Shown: positions 23,331 through 35,084 of the stretch, one piece after another
How positions within the stretch are numbered: position 1 is the first letter of the stretch
Layout of the letters: each line of letters opens with the position of its first letter
Assembly: GCA_009617715.1 (NCBI GenBank)
Contig: VTFK01000014.1
Coordinates: forward strand, 124,001-188,000
Reading direction: 5' to 3'
Origin: Plectrocnemia conspersa
Lineage: Eukaryota > Arthropoda > Insecta > Trichoptera > Polycentropodidae
DNA: 64,000 nt
The notes under the pieces: generated by a model
What the model was told of the DNA's origin: nothing
Databases searched by the model: none
What the model saw: only the letters and a program-made list of their open reading frames with translations
Made by a program: the position numbers and the translations under genes

Positions 23331-24351
23331 TATAAAGTATTTACCAATACAGATGTATAACAAAATTTGAAAATTGCAAGGAATACATAAATATTGGCAT
23401 TGAATATCTTAGTCTATTTATTAAACATTTTTTTATGTGATTAACTGTATCGTATCCTGAAAATCTTAACTATATATATATTTTTTATCAGTCGATATAT
23501 TTTAAATGCTTCATTCATATATTGCAACTTAAAAATGCATAATGAGAGAATTATTATAACATTGTATTACTATGTTTATGACTTATTTTTATTTTTTTTA
23601 TTTTGCCAAATTTTTTTTCAATGGTTAAGAAAGCAAAACATATTGGGAATCAATGGGTCAATTCATGGATTACCACCCATTTTTCAAAAAATGACAATAA
23701 AAATGAATCACATTTCTTCTTTGAACTGCAAAATACAATCAATTGTATTTTGCTGTTTATTGCTTAGTGAATTAAAATTCCTTGGTCGTTGATTTATGTA
23801 AAGGTCCTTATTATTAGAATTTTAGAAACTCGATTAAATAAGTGATTTTTGGTTGTTAACGTGATGAAACTGACATTATCTCTTGAATTGAATATTTGAT
23901 TTCATCGAATTTGGTTGTTTTTGAGCATTCGTTCTGATTAAAAGAATGTTTTATTTTATAAAGATATTTTTAACGAATACATAAAAATTTAAATGCTGTT
24001 TATTTGAAAAAGTTTTTAATAAATACATATATGTATTGCTTTAGATGCTGAATATATTTTTTCGCTTAATTAAGAACGCTTTTTTAATTTTTCCCTTAAA
24101 TTTTGACCAACTTTTTTAATTGTTAAGACCAAGTTGTAATTATCATTGTTAAGGCCAAGAAAAGAGGTAAACGGTCAACTTGCGCATGGATTACCACCCA
24201 TTTTTTCAGTCCAGCTAATAAATGTTTAAACGAATCTTCTTATTTTGATTTCACTGCCCTCAGAATTCGAGCTTGTAAATTTATTTAGGTTAAATTAAGA
24301 TCATAACAGGTTACTCCAATGCGTCACGATGCTCGAAAACAATAATTGTAT
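23331..24351. other. AT-rich spacer with a duplicated 21-mer
   Basis: CATGGATTACCACCCATTTT starts at 23664 and again at 24185, and both copies extend by one more T. GGTCAA lies just upstream of each. The plus frame at 23535-23792 overlaps the first copy and has a hydrophobic N-terminus, but I do not recognise it. Confidence 0.4.
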
Positions 24352-24720
24352 CAGTGGCGTGCGGTGACTTTTGAAACAAGGCATGTGGTCAGGGAGGGGG
24401 GAAACAAAAACTTTATTTTTAAATTTATTTTCATTATTTGATGTATTTATTTTTTGAAAATTAACTTTATTCGACGTTCCTTCTTACAAAATTTATCAAA
24501 AACCGCATCATTTAATATATTGTCTTTCATTAATTTGTCTTTTTCTAGTGAATGTATTTATTCTTTTCGTTGTAAAAAATGATCTTTTTACAGCAGCACT
24601 TATCGCCGGTATGGTAAAAACTAATTTTCTTAAATTGCATACTTCTGTTAAAATATGTTTTAGTTCATTTTAAATAATCACATTATTAATGCAATGTATA
24701 TATTTTAAATGGAATTCTGG
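24352..24720 (-). mobile_element. 3' remnant of a hAT transposon
   Basis: A hAT-type terminus CAGTGGCGTGCGGTGA at 24352-24367, followed by a G-rich subterminal block, closes the 3' side of the transposase remnant below (minus orientation). The distance from the stop codon to the terminus is about 140 bp, as expected for a hAT 3' UTR plus TIR. The partner terminus was not found, so the 5' side is lost or lies in unrecognised sequence toward 25.0 kb. Confidence 0.6.
24508..24666 (-). pseudogene. hAT transposase C-terminal dimerisation region, remnant
   Basis: An open stretch of 52 codons ends in TGA (24508-24510). It contains TIPAISAAVKRSFFTTKRIN, which corresponds to the hAT family signature (P.S.A..ERSFS.LK.IKT...) of the C-terminal dimerisation domain. 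The usual Glu before Arg-Ser-Phe is Lys here. Upstream in the same frame there is a stop, so only the tail survives. It resembles the ZBED/ZMYM-like hAT group by pattern. The function, now lost, was DNA transposition. Confidence 0.75.
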
Positions 24721-24779
24721 TGATGAATATATATAAATCAGTTCACTTTTCAACATCGTTAAATTAAAAAAAGTTCCGT

Positions 24780-25015
24780 GCGAACGTTGAAGTGATATAA
24801 AAACTTATTTCTTAAAAAAGGCCGGAGAAATAGACAGATTCAAAACGTCAACCGCATGAATGGTTGATGACGGGCGACTGTAAACATCTAGTGCGCATGC
24901 GCAACAATAAATAATTCATGGCGCAGGCGTATCGACTACGCGGCTTTAGCCGCTCTCTCGGCAAGGTTGTCTGTAGCCGTTTTTAGAGCGAATACGTTTC
25001 ATAATTACATAAATT
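24780..25015. other. GC-richer patch beside the hAT remnant
   Basis: CpG-rich words: GTGCGCATGCGCAAC near 24890 (palindromic TGCGCATGCGCA), CGACTACGCGGCTTTAGCCG near 24931. It could be the 5' part of the same hAT element or a regulatory patch. No frame. Confidence 0.25.
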
Positions 25016-25654
25016 GAAAAAAATAATAAATGTTAAAAATATTTTATTTTTTCAAACTCAAGGTATGCAGCGCATATACCGCATATATTAATTAAAATAA
25101 TACACAAAACATAATAAAATAAAATAAAAAATCATATTTATTGTTTGATATACATTTTTTCTATTTTTAATTATATATACAGATAAATAATTCTGTGTCA
25201 TCTTTGTTCAATAATATATAATATATTAAAATATGATATTTTATTAGGTACAAAACTTTATATATTTTAATTACATTTTGCTTGTAAAATAATATTATTT
25301 TTAATAAAATTTATATATTGTCTGATTTTTTACAAATTCATTAAACTTCTGACGTTTTATGAATCGTTAATATTTCATGAATAAATAAAACACGCGTAAA
25401 CATAGAGAACTAAAGATCAAAACGTATGATCAATACTTTTATTTGTTGTAAAATTTATGTTGTAACAATTAGACTAATGCGTTACAACAGAATAAACACA
25501 ATAAAAAAACTACTAAGTTAGTAGTTAGACACCAAACTGAAATCAAAGTCTGTAAATCAGTGGCATATATTTAATAAAAATATCACTGTTTACGACCTAT
25601 CCGATTCAAAATATAAAAGATAATCGACCGAAATTATAATTGTATAATAAGTAC
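25016..25654. other. AT-rich spacer, no feature seen
   Basis: Only AT-rich sequence. CAGTGGCATAT...ATATCACTG (25559-25592) is a minor inverted repeat. Confidence 0.35.
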
Positions 25655-25745
25655 TAATTCCAATCTTTCAGACACGATATTTGAACCTAGGTTTTTCAGG
25701 TATTAGTCACCCACTATAGTGCTGGTTAATTTACACACAAATTGT
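25655..25745 (-). mobile_element. tRNA-derived SINE-like copy 2
   Basis: On the minus strand, a tRNA-like head with A-box-like TAGTGGGTGACTAATACCTG and B box GGTTCAAATATC (25676-25687) continues into GTGTCTGAAAGATTGGAATT. The ATACCTGAAA...CGTGTCTGA.AGAT..GAATTAGT order is shared with 763-955. The 3' tail seen in copy 1 is absent, so this copy is tail-truncated or diverged. Confidence 0.5.
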
Positions 25746-27310
25746 CTAACAATGCGAGTGTATTCATTTAAAAAACACAATTATTAAGATTTAGTGGATA
25801 TTAAAATCTTATCTTCGACGAAAATGTCAGTAAACATATTCTTGCATTGTATCATTTTTTTTAAAATATTATTTTAAATTTAAACACCCTATATAAGAAA
25901 TATTTTTTAACTTTTTGTTAAAATTTCTTATGTAAACTGAGTGTCGAGCTGGGCGTGAAATTTATACGAATAAAAACGTAGACGTGAAACCATATTCATG
26001 TTAGCTGAAAAAGCTTTATTAAAATGTACTGAAAAGTTTATTAATTAAAATAAAAATGTATTTATATCATTAATTTATTAAAAAAAAATCCAATGAGTAG
26101 TTTCGCACTTGTTACAAAGCGAAATGAATTATTATCGACGTCCGATACGTACAAGTCTCGAGTTATCTAATGACATGACACTTTGAGAAAAGTTATTGGG
26201 ACACGTTATGCATTAATGCATTTTCTTAATGCATTCATAAAATGCAGAATGACAGACTCGTTACGAATTCAAACAGTGTACGTGTAGTAACGTTACCGTA
26301 TCTAACACGTGTAAAATTCATAAATATTCTTACGTATGTGTTTTTGATTTATGAGAGATAAAAATAAATTAGATACTATCGAGAGATTTTATTTGTGTAA
26401 CTTAACAAATTAAAATTAAATAAGTTTGTTCATTTAGTTATTCTTGAAAGGTGCAAACAAGAATATAAAAAAAAATTAAATGTGGAATGTTTGATAGGTG
26501 GAAAATTAAAATCAACCGAATTAAAACAGAAGCAATTATTTTCACAATAAAAATTCTGCCACCACTTCTCCTGAATGAAGAGGGCAGTAACATAAAATGG
26601 AAAACAAGCGTTAAATACCTAAGCGATTTTTCAACTTTGTTCTAATGGGCTTGCAGCTATTGCGGCTTTTAAACCGATATTTAATATGAAGAGCGCGTAA
26701 TAACAACAGTTCAGCTTTTGTGTCATTGGCCAGTCAATAACGACTTTTGACAGATATTCTCTAAGGGTTGTATTTATCACATTTTTGTATTAAAATTTTT
26801 ATAATGTACACAGCAGTGTTACGCCTATCACATAAGCAATTTATAATTTAACTCAATCTTTATCAAGGATAGATATTTTTACCCAAAAAATTAATAAAAA
26901 AAGTTTTTTCTCTTTATTGATTATAATGATTATAATCGACTTTAATATATTTATCAATAATCTAATTAAAATATACATAATAAAATTGCATTTTTACTTA
27001 AACTAAATTGTGGAAGATTTGGCATTATATTTTTTATAAATATTTGCATCACAAAATCTAAAATAATTTACCGGTAAATGAAGATTACGGATACATTTTA
27101 AATGTATGAGATAATCGTGAGCTTAATATTTACATCATTTGTATTTTAAACCATAGTACTTATAGAAAAGTTTTTATATTAAAATTGTCAGATAAGGATT
27201 CATAATCCTTTTCATGTGCAACGAGCGTGCTAAAATTTTGTTTGGAAATTTGGATCTGAAAATGTGTTGAGTGAATTATTTTAACATGTAAAAGCTCAGA
27301 CATCACCACA
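25746..27310. other. AT-rich spacer with small islands
   Basis: GC-richer patches at 26120-26340 (GTCCGATACGTACAAGTCTC, TAACGTTACCGTATC) and 26560-26770 are unassigned. No reading frames. Confidence 0.35.
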
Positions 27311-27720
27311 TTTTTCAAATCAACCGCATATTATTCTTGTACGATATGTCTCGAATTCGCCTCTTCCTCCCATCGCAATAATTTCACCATGAAAAACACG
27401 TCCGTCGCCAACCATGGCCGCAAAAACACTATGGGAAAAACACGAATGAATCCAAGAATAAAGACCAATTTTGGCGCTCGTTTGACCGCAACACAGAAAA
27501 GTTTTCCTTCTCTCAATCGATAAAATAGACTTACCGGGCACTGGTCCATGACCGTTAAGCGTTATCAAGATTCAGAGAAGAGAACAACTCTTTTCGCGAT
27601 TCGCGTGTGTTATTTTTCACCTCTGACCCCGGCATAAGGTATTTCACCGTGGGGTTAATTAACCGAAGCATCTCGGGAAGATGCTCGAATCGGATAAGTT
27701 ACAATATGAAAATTATCAAG
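27311..27720. promoter_or_regulatory. Candidate conserved non-coding island
   Basis: GC-richer unique sequence. Two overlapping minus frames in different registers (27320-27568, 27331-27549) cancel each other as coding evidence and show no domain. Words include CCATCGCAATAATTTCACCA, CAACCATGGCCGC and a CATCTCGGGAAGATG hairpin (27669-27683). The regulatory role is inference; an exon on the minus strand is the alternative. Confidence 0.25.
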
Positions 27721-27944
27721 ATTGGAATTTCACGAGTGTGTGCGAAAAAATACCAGACCAGTTTATATCAAAAAAGTATGATTGTAATACATTATTTATT
27801 TTTTAAGCTTTATCCTCGAGGCTCCTATATAATGAGAACAAAGAGATTTGCTTTTACAATCAGACCGCAGTTAAGGTTGTTTACCTGGAGAGTAGCAGTT
27901 ATACACGTGAGAGTACATATTGCACCCTCAGTAAAATACTAACC
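27721..27944. other. Spacer, plus-strand frame without domain
   Basis: The 111-residue plus frame 27607-27942 crosses from the island into this spacer. It has basic, low-information composition and no recognisable motif. I treat it as chance. Confidence 0.3.
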
Positions 27945-27985
27945 CGGGCCCTGGGAAAACAATGATTCTGGGCCTAATGACAAAA
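27945..27985 (+). repeat. Inverted partner of the 7.75-kb repeat
   Basis: GGGAAAACAATGATTCTGGG with CCTAATGACAAAAAT matches the reverse complement of 7735-7768. It lies just upstream of the hAT pseudogene and could be a transposon end, but it is not a hAT-type CAG end. Confidence 0.45.
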
Positions 27986-28139
27986 ATCGTAATATAATTT
28001 CTTAAATAAATAATAATAGGTACGTGTTAACCCTTTCTATGTTACAAAATATGTTCTAGGATTTATTTTAAAAAGAAAGAAACGATAAAGGAAAAATAAC
28101 GATATTATTGTTTGTTTAAGCGATATTTGGCGGGGAAAG

Positions 28140-29181
28140 TACAAAATAAAATAATGTTGACCAATGGGGCACGAAATTATGCGCCCTTTAACTAGTCCTG
28201 ATATTAGAAAAAGTTAAAGATGTGAATGAGGGACTTTCTGCTGATGATTCACTGACCGCTCAAAAAATATTCCCATTTCTCTTATCTTGGAAAAGTGCTC
28301 GCTGCTGATCTAACTCAACGACTCACGAAAGAATTCATCACTGAATTTCAGAGACAAATGGAACGAGTTTTGCCGAAACCTAGTACTGAAGAGCACCATG
28401 TACGTATGGCCAATCAACTTTACCTGTATTATAAAGGGATTACCTCTTACTCAGTTCAACAAAGAAGAGTCCACTGTAAGAAGATTTTTGAGTCATGTCA
28501 ATCGTCTCAGAGGTTGAACAGGAAACTTCAACAAGGCAGCATAACTCTTGCCGTCGACGACATGGATTTCATGGATCAGTTGGTGGCTGAAAAACCTCAG
28601 TCAGACAAAATCGGCAGTGGAAAAGTAGTGGGACTCCTTCAAGATTTATTCCGGACCTTCCTCTTATAAAATTGATGTATTGAGCTGGTGGAAAGACTAC
28701 AACGGGATCTTCCCGTTGTTGTCGGCTGAAGCCAGAAAATGGCCAGAAAACTGAATGGTTTTTTTCTGCTAAAGGAAACCTCGTAACATCTCAGAGTATA
28801 AGATTTGACCCGTCAAATGTTGAAAAGATCCTCTACATAGAACTGAATCACAGTAGTCCGTATCACTAAATACAACATTGGAATTCTTATTGTTGAAGAA
28901 TTACCTGTCAGAGAGAGGGATGATGAGGAGAGTGGACCATAATTTTTAACTCCAAGAAGTCGTGCTAGTTCTGCATCCAGTGCAGCAAGTAAGGACTCCG
29001 GCAAGACTGAATGTGACTCTAAGAAAAGCTCAAGACAGTTACCGAAAACTTAAAAAAAAAGTTACAAAGAATTGTGTATGCTCCAGATTCAGACTCAAAA
29101 GATGATGTTGTCAGCATTGGTTCTTCAGAGACTATCAGTGCAAGCTACACAAAATCAGAGGCAGATACAGAAACTGATTAA
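28140..29181 (+). pseudogene. hAT transposase pseudogene with acidic tail
   Basis: Open stretch 28295-28669 reads as the alpha-helical/insertion part of a BED-type hAT transposase; the start Met is only the first ATG after a break. In the next frame, 28668-28751 gives DVLSWWKDYNGIFPLLSAEA, the conserved W-W dimerisation block. A third frame, 28750-28869, gives FFSAKGNLVTSQSIRFDPSN and VEKILYI, the C-terminal block. Between the second and third, about ten residues that normally carry the P.S...ER motif are deleted. Downstream, up to 29181, short frames are Ser- and acid-rich (DEESGP; DSDSKDDVVSIGSSET) and look coding but do not match the usual hAT end. No TIR or target duplication was found. 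The transposase is dead. Confidence 0.8.
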
Positions 29182-30560
29182 AGACTTATCTTGCTGTGAA
29201 TGCATCAATGCATCTTAAAAAGTGATTAAAATATGGTGATTTTTTTGAAATTTTAATATTTGTGATTTTTTGGCTTTAAAGATAAAGTAATATTTTTATT
29301 ATTTATTGTTCTGGTAATTTTAATTTATAACTGGTAATTTCAGATAATTTTGTAATATTAATAATTTAATAAAATTTTGTTACAATTTTTTTTTATTACA
29401 AACGAAAGTAACAAAATTTATCGTTAATTTTTGGGGTTGTACAAAATTAAACAATATTTATAATAATATTAAATTTCATTTATCGTTATCGATCTAATCG
29501 ATAATAATTTTTTTTATCGTTTCGTTTATTATCGATTCGAACATTACGTTCCTTAGTAACAATTATTATGAAAATTAAATTTATTGTATTATTTTGTGTT
29601 TCAATTAGATTAATTAATTACGGTTCATTTAATATTTTTAGAATAATATCTAAAATCGTAAAAAGAAAACCACTTTTCATCTAATACAAGGAAATGAAGT
29701 AATGTCTACCAATTTACGAAGAACTGTTTGTAATATCATAATTCTATGTTAAATAAATATGTATTTTTTAAATAAAAAAATAAATAATATTCTAAGCCAC
29801 AATGTACACGCATCCTTATCCCGAGCGTACTCTACACTATTTTAATTTTGTAACTCAAGATTTTTTAAATATTATAAAATAGAACTCTTAATTTGGTCAT
29901 TACAGGCGGGCGCCTGCTCTGCCTGTGCGTTACGTTGTCGCTGTACAACTTCAGTTGGTCATTTTCAACCAAAAAAGCTCATCTACAACATGATTTTTTA
30001 GACACAATATTGCTTCTTACGTTCCTTAAATAATAATACACACAGGAATCAGTTTCTGTTGATTTACAAATCGCTTATTTTTCATATTTAAATTAATAGC
30101 TTAAATTTAATTTAATGCAGATAATATTATATACGTCGATGTTAAAGTTATTTTTAAAGCAACTTAAGTTTAGCTATGATTTTCAATTGTAGTTTTTTTA
30201 TGCTCATAGAAAAATTTCAATGTATTTATAGTCAAAACTAAAGAATACATTTTTGAAGATAATCCATATTCTTGGACTATAAACAAGAGCTTTATATCAA
30301 ATATGATAATATGAAACTTATTTGGACACATTGTCAGGATATAACGAGACAACTTGAAGCGGCTAATAGGACGCAAAAGAGAAAGATCTCTTACGAGATA
30401 AATGAACCGAGTTAATTCTGCAATTGCTTCAACGTTAATGGTGAGAAATATATGACAGATGAGAATTTCAAGAATATTTTTTATATTTTTCTGAATAATA
30501 ATTTGCATCATATAAACCATTGATGAAAATAAATATAGCCTTCATCAATAAGCAAAGAAT
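29182..30560. other. AT-rich spacer
   Basis: The direct repeat TTGGTCATT (29893-29901 and 29955-29963) brackets a 53-bp GC-rich insert with CAGGCGGGCGCCTG. The 116-residue minus frame at 30170-30520 is Ile/Leu/Phe-rich without a domain that I recognise. Otherwise no features. Confidence 0.35.
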
Positions 30561-31030
30561 CAATCCATTTCCACACATATGTACCATTTGATTGGCCATC
30601 CGTCTTCACAAAGATTGCACCAACGTTTTCGCAATGCTTTCAAGATGACACGCGAAATGAAAAGTGCGATTATATCGCTCACCTGTCCGAGACGAGAAAG
30701 TTGGCTCAGACTGAAATATGTTCTTGCGACCCGTTAGGGTTTCTATCTCGCCATTGCTAAGATTATGAAACATGCGTTTATATTTTATAATGGTTAATCG
30801 ATGCGATAGTTAGTTTATGTTCACACACACATGTGAGTCTGTGACGCGTGAATTTTTTACGTGACCGGTTTTCTCGACGACAGGATGGTGACTAATGTGA
30901 TTGATACGGATAAGCAATATGTGTGATATGTTATGGCTACCTGTTAAGTTGTGCAACGGTTTAACGACAAATTAACCTGCTGGTGGCGCTTACTTGAAGC
31001 AGTGGAAGCGCAGTTATTGAAATAATATAT
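30561..31030. promoter_or_regulatory. Candidate conserved non-coding island
   Basis: Unique sequence with a CACCTG E-box near 30681, TTAATCGATGCGATAG near 30796, GTGACGCGTGAATTTTTTAC near 30840, GACCGGTTTTCTCGACGAC near 30863 and TTAACCTGCTGGTGGCGC near 30973. No frame. The regulatory role is inference. Confidence 0.25.
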
Positions 31031-31560
31031 ATTATATGACATTATCATATAAATTTTCGATCATCTTTATGATGTATTTGCAAAATTTATTTCACGGTGT
31101 AATTAGTCTCAACATGTTTCAATGTCTCCAAAAACACCTCATTCACGATATTCTCATTTCATAATTCATAATTTTAAGTGTGAGAAAGTAGCTTTTTTTG
31201 CAAATTCAATTAAGCACTTCCGCGATTATCCACCGTTGCGAAATCAGATTGAGGAAGTCGTTGCATCCGAGTGATTGATCTCAACACACCTATGCACTTT
31301 CACAGGCGAACACACACTTACACAGATGCACACATGGGAACGTATATATTATGTGGTTATAGAGTCCATAGATCACATCATGACAGCCGTGTCTATGATT
31401 TACTCAGCTTTTACCTCGTTGGCGATATCCATCGCCGCGGGTAACGAATTCAATTTGTCTCATTCGGAGGAGACGTCTCTTGCTTCATGGCTTATAATAG
31501 ATCATTGGCAAATTAAGCGGAAGATGACGAATTCTGTTAATTAGAATCGATTCATGATTT
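31031..31560. promoter_or_regulatory. Candidate non-coding island with 89-residue frame
   Basis: The plus frame 31275-31544 overlaps GC-richer sequence with GGCGATATCCATCGCCG (an inverted repeat around 31420-31440) and AGGAGACGTCTCTTG. No domain, signal peptide or splice evidence supports coding. Closely similar in character to the other islands. Confidence 0.25.
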
Positions 31561-31930
31561 ATTAAATTAATAAAAAACTAATGTTAAAAGGCAGGTGATA
31601 TTTTTATGTAATATTAATTTAGAAATATTGTATAATACAATTTGTGTATCTTAGATTTACTTTATTTAATTAAAAATATACTACGTATTAAATCATATTA
31701 AATAAAATATATTTAATTAAAAAAAAATTGTTAATGTATTATTAATAAGTTTTGGCAAGTGTGTAATAATATATATTTAATTAATTTTAAATTGCAAGAA
31801 TTTATTTAAGAATCCTTTCATGTTTAATATAATGTAGATGTACGGTTCATTATTTAAATTAATTTATATTATTAAATCATCTCTTGAAAATTGATTGTCA
31901 CGACTGATGTATGTTCGATCCATTGTAAAT
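31561..31930. other. AT-rich spacer, no feature seen
   Basis: No supported feature. Confidence 0.4.
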
Positions 31931-32270
31931 TTATTCGATAATAAATAGTGTGAAATCGAAATGGCCATGGCAATAAACGAATTTAATTATGACTATGTGT
32001 ATGTGCTCTTTGTTCGTTTAACGATCAGAACCTTGGAGATGCTGGGCACTCTGAGATAAAGGCAAAAAATAAAATAAAGGTCGTATTCGATCGACGGTGT
32101 AATACGATTTTAAGAACGCCTCATTAAACGGTAGTTTGATTCTATTATGTTGGAATGTAATGTATGATGAATACGTTTTTCCGCTGTGTTAAAAGCGAGG
32201 ATGTGTTTGATTGAAAATAATGGAGACGAATGCCATTTCATTGTGTGATAAATCAAAATTAAAAATATTC
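31931..32270. promoter_or_regulatory. Candidate conserved non-coding island
   Basis: GGCCATGGCAATAAACG near 31972, GTTTAACGATCAGAACC near 32016, TCGATCGACGGTGTAATACG near 32088 and GCCTCATTAAACGGTAG near 32118. Several caudal/posterior-Hox-like ATAAA words. No frame. Confidence 0.25.
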
Positions 32271-32425
32271 AGGTACACTGTGCCATAGAAAAAAATATAA
32301 TAAAACAAACCGCAGTATTTATTTACTATTTTTAATTAATATTATTTTTATATACATTAAAGCTATATTAATCAGTGGTTTCGAAACACAAGTATTTAAA
32401 AAAATGTATATTGTAATATTTTATT
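32271..32425. other. AT-rich spacer
   Basis: No supported feature. Confidence 0.4.
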
Positions 32426-33900
32426 TATGTTCGCCAGCAAAATCCAATGTGTCAATTTTTTTTCTTAAACACTTAAACACTCAGTGGGTTTAAATTTTAT
32501 GTGAAAGATCGCTATATATAAAACGTTTAGAAGCTAAATCTGCATCGAAATAAAATATAAAAAAAATAGTTTTTTGCTTAAAAACAAGCGATGTATCAGA
32601 TCGATCGGACTTGCAGACTTGCAGAAGAGTTAACGCTCTTAATTGCTTGGTTTTAAGATTTAAAATTAAATTTGTAGTATCGTATAGAACTACTGAGCAT
32701 CCCTTATAAATTTTGTATGAAAAAAAATTTTTTTTTTTTTACATAATGGCGGCCAATGTAAAAATTAAAAGTGTCATAACTTTGCAAATTCAAATTTCAC
32801 TGAAAAATGTCGTATACAAAGTGTTCAGAAGCCTAATTTGCATTAAAAAAAATTTTAATTATTTTTTTTTTCTTAAAAACTAGTCTTATGGTAAATTGAC
32901 CGGGCCCCCCATTCGTGCGTTTATGCGACTTGCATATAGTTAAGGCTAGTATTTGGTTCACTTTAAAGATATAGACTTGAATTTTTGATGCAAAATAGAG
33001 CTTTTCAATATACTTATGATACCGTGGCAAAAAATTAAAAATTAAAAAAAAAATGTTTTTTTTTTTCAAAACATGTTTAGTGTGATGAGTCGATCGACCC
33101 ACCATACATACGCTCATAAGATTTTCAATATAGTTAAGGTCAGTGTATGCTTATTTATACATATTTAAAGTTAAATTTTAGTGATAATGTAGAATTCTTA
33201 AGCACCCTGTATATGTTTGCTAGCAAAATTCAATATGTCAATGTTTTGCAAAATTATGACAAGTTTAAAAACTTAAATACTCATAACTCAGTAGATTTAA
33301 ATTTTAACGAAAAGATTGCTAAATATAAAATGTTAAAAAGCTTTAATTTCATCGAAATAAAATATAAAAAAAATAGTTTTTTGCTTCAAAACAAGCGATG
33401 TATCAGATCGATCGGACCTCCATACGAGCCATTTTGAGACTTGCAGAAGAGATAACGCTTTTAATTCCTTTGTTTTGACGATTAAGAATTTCATTTTTAA
33501 TATTGTATAGAATTATTAAGCACCACTTTAATATTCAGTATGAAAAAATAATATAATTTTTTTTACAAAATGGCGGCCAATTTAAAAATTTAAAGTGTCA
33601 TAACTAAGCGAAATGAAATCTTACTGAAAAATGTTTCAAACAAAAAGTGTTTAGAAGCTTAAGTTGTATTTTAAAAAAAATATAAAAAAATATTTTGTTT
33701 TTCTTAAAAACAAGATTTATGGTAAATTGATCGGACCCCCATACGAGCTTTTGTGCGATTTGACATATAGTTTACGCTGTTATTTCGTTCGTTTCAGAGA
33801 TTTTTTGATGCAGAATAGAGCTTTTGAATACCCTTATGACACTATTTTGTCTGATTGTTCATTGCACCTATTTTATTTTAATATTATATTTCTGATAAAT
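32426..33900. repeat. Degenerate tandem array with about 0.8-kb higher-order unit
   Basis: The sequence repeats itself in the same orientation at an offset of about 790-830 bp. Examples are GCCAGCAAAATCCAATGTGT (32432) versus GCTAGCAAAATTCAATATGT (33219), AAGCGATGTATCAGATCGAT (32587 and 33394), AATGGCGGCCAAT (32744 and 33570), and GGTAAATTGACC (32890) versus GGTAAATTGATC (33721). Within each unit, a GATCGGACC.CCATACGAGC-like block recurs at about 32603, 32898, 33091, 33412 and 33730, mostly about 300 bp apart. Short frames on either strand here (32833-33117, 33147-33437, 33664-33918) are shadows of the repeat. Confidence 0.75.
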
Positions 33901-34490
33901 ATACTTGCCTTTCCATAAAATTCTTAAAAAAATATAAATACATTTGGGCGAAAGAATTAAATAAAAAAGTTATCATTTTAAGAGTTATGGATATGGTAGG
34001 ATTTAGTTTTATTTTTAGAGTCGCTTTTAAAAAAATTTGGAAAAGATCTTTAAAAGCTTATAAATATTTAGATAAATACATTTTTACGTATTTATAGAAA
34101 AAAAGGAACGTTTAATAGATACACACATTTTGGTATAGTTTATAAGATATAAATTATACCTTATGGTTAAGGTATAGTTATGTTTTAAAATAAGAATTTT
34201 TTTTCCGTTCTCTTTTATTAGACTAATATTTATTACCGTTATTCATAATCACGATAAATTCAATGACAAAATGGTTTCATTTTCTAACTAATCATTCAAA
34301 AAAACACATAAAAGAGACCTCATAGAAAATCTTAAAATTAATTAACTGTGTTTAACCCTAATTTGTCAAAGGCATAATTACACATGCATTAATTTTTCAT
34401 ATTAATTCATAGCACTAAACCATTGACAAGCTACGGTTGCGTGTCTCACGTTTATTAATGTGTGAATGAAGCAATTATTTACTTAATACA
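33901..34490. other. AT-rich spacer, no feature seen
   Basis: No supported feature. Confidence 0.4.
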
Positions 34491-34870
34491 TTTATATTAC
34501 ACACGATCTATGGTGATAGTCTTCTCACCGTTTATTCACACTTTTTTGTTATATACATATTATACATATATTATTTATTAAGATTAAAATTAGAAAATAT
34601 CCTTCATTGAATTTTATCAATCGTGATATAAAACCGGCCTCACTTTTGTCCACTTATAATTGCCCAGATACACGCCCACTTTTATTTCGACCAATGGCGA
34701 GAGATCTTTTCTCGCGATCTACGCCAATATATAGATCATCGCCATCGGCGGTAGCTGACAGCCAGATCGGACAAGCCTATTATGATTTTTTTTTCCACAC
34801 TAGTGGAACAAAATGATCTATTATGTTTTAACACATTATCGATTTGATCCAGCGCGCCGGTTAATAAATT
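34491..34870 (+). other. Island with 69-residue frame, unrecognised
   Basis: The plus frame 34607-34816 lies in a GC-richer patch with TCGCGATCTACGCC and ATCGCCATCGGCGG. No domain recognised. GATATAAAACC near 34625 is TATA-like. It precedes the LINE by about 250 bp but has no visible link to it. Confidence 0.2.
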
Positions 34871-35084
34871 ATCTAATGATGTGTGATGTTAAAAAAAATA
34901 TTATGAATAATAATTTCGTTGACGAGTTACTTGCTTTGTACTAGTTAAAATGTATTGTTTTATCGCACCCGTTAAATAAAAGCCCTTTTATATTTAATAT
35001 TTTTTTTAAGGCACAGTGATGCAAGTGTAATATAATATTTTATGAAACATTTATTATTACCTCTTATACTTATATTTGTCGAAA

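Noticed and set aside
29893..29963. 53-bp mini-element with 9-bp target duplication TTGGTCATT
   Set aside because: The insert has no inverted ends; a 9-base direct repeat at this distance can arise by chance.
30170..30520. 116-residue minus ORF resembling a membrane protein
   Set aside because: Ile/Leu/Phe content follows AT-rich composition; no receptor or transporter motif and no splice context that I can defend.
32833..33918. Three ORFs of 84-96 residues
   Set aside because: They are translations of the same tandem repeat on opposite strands.
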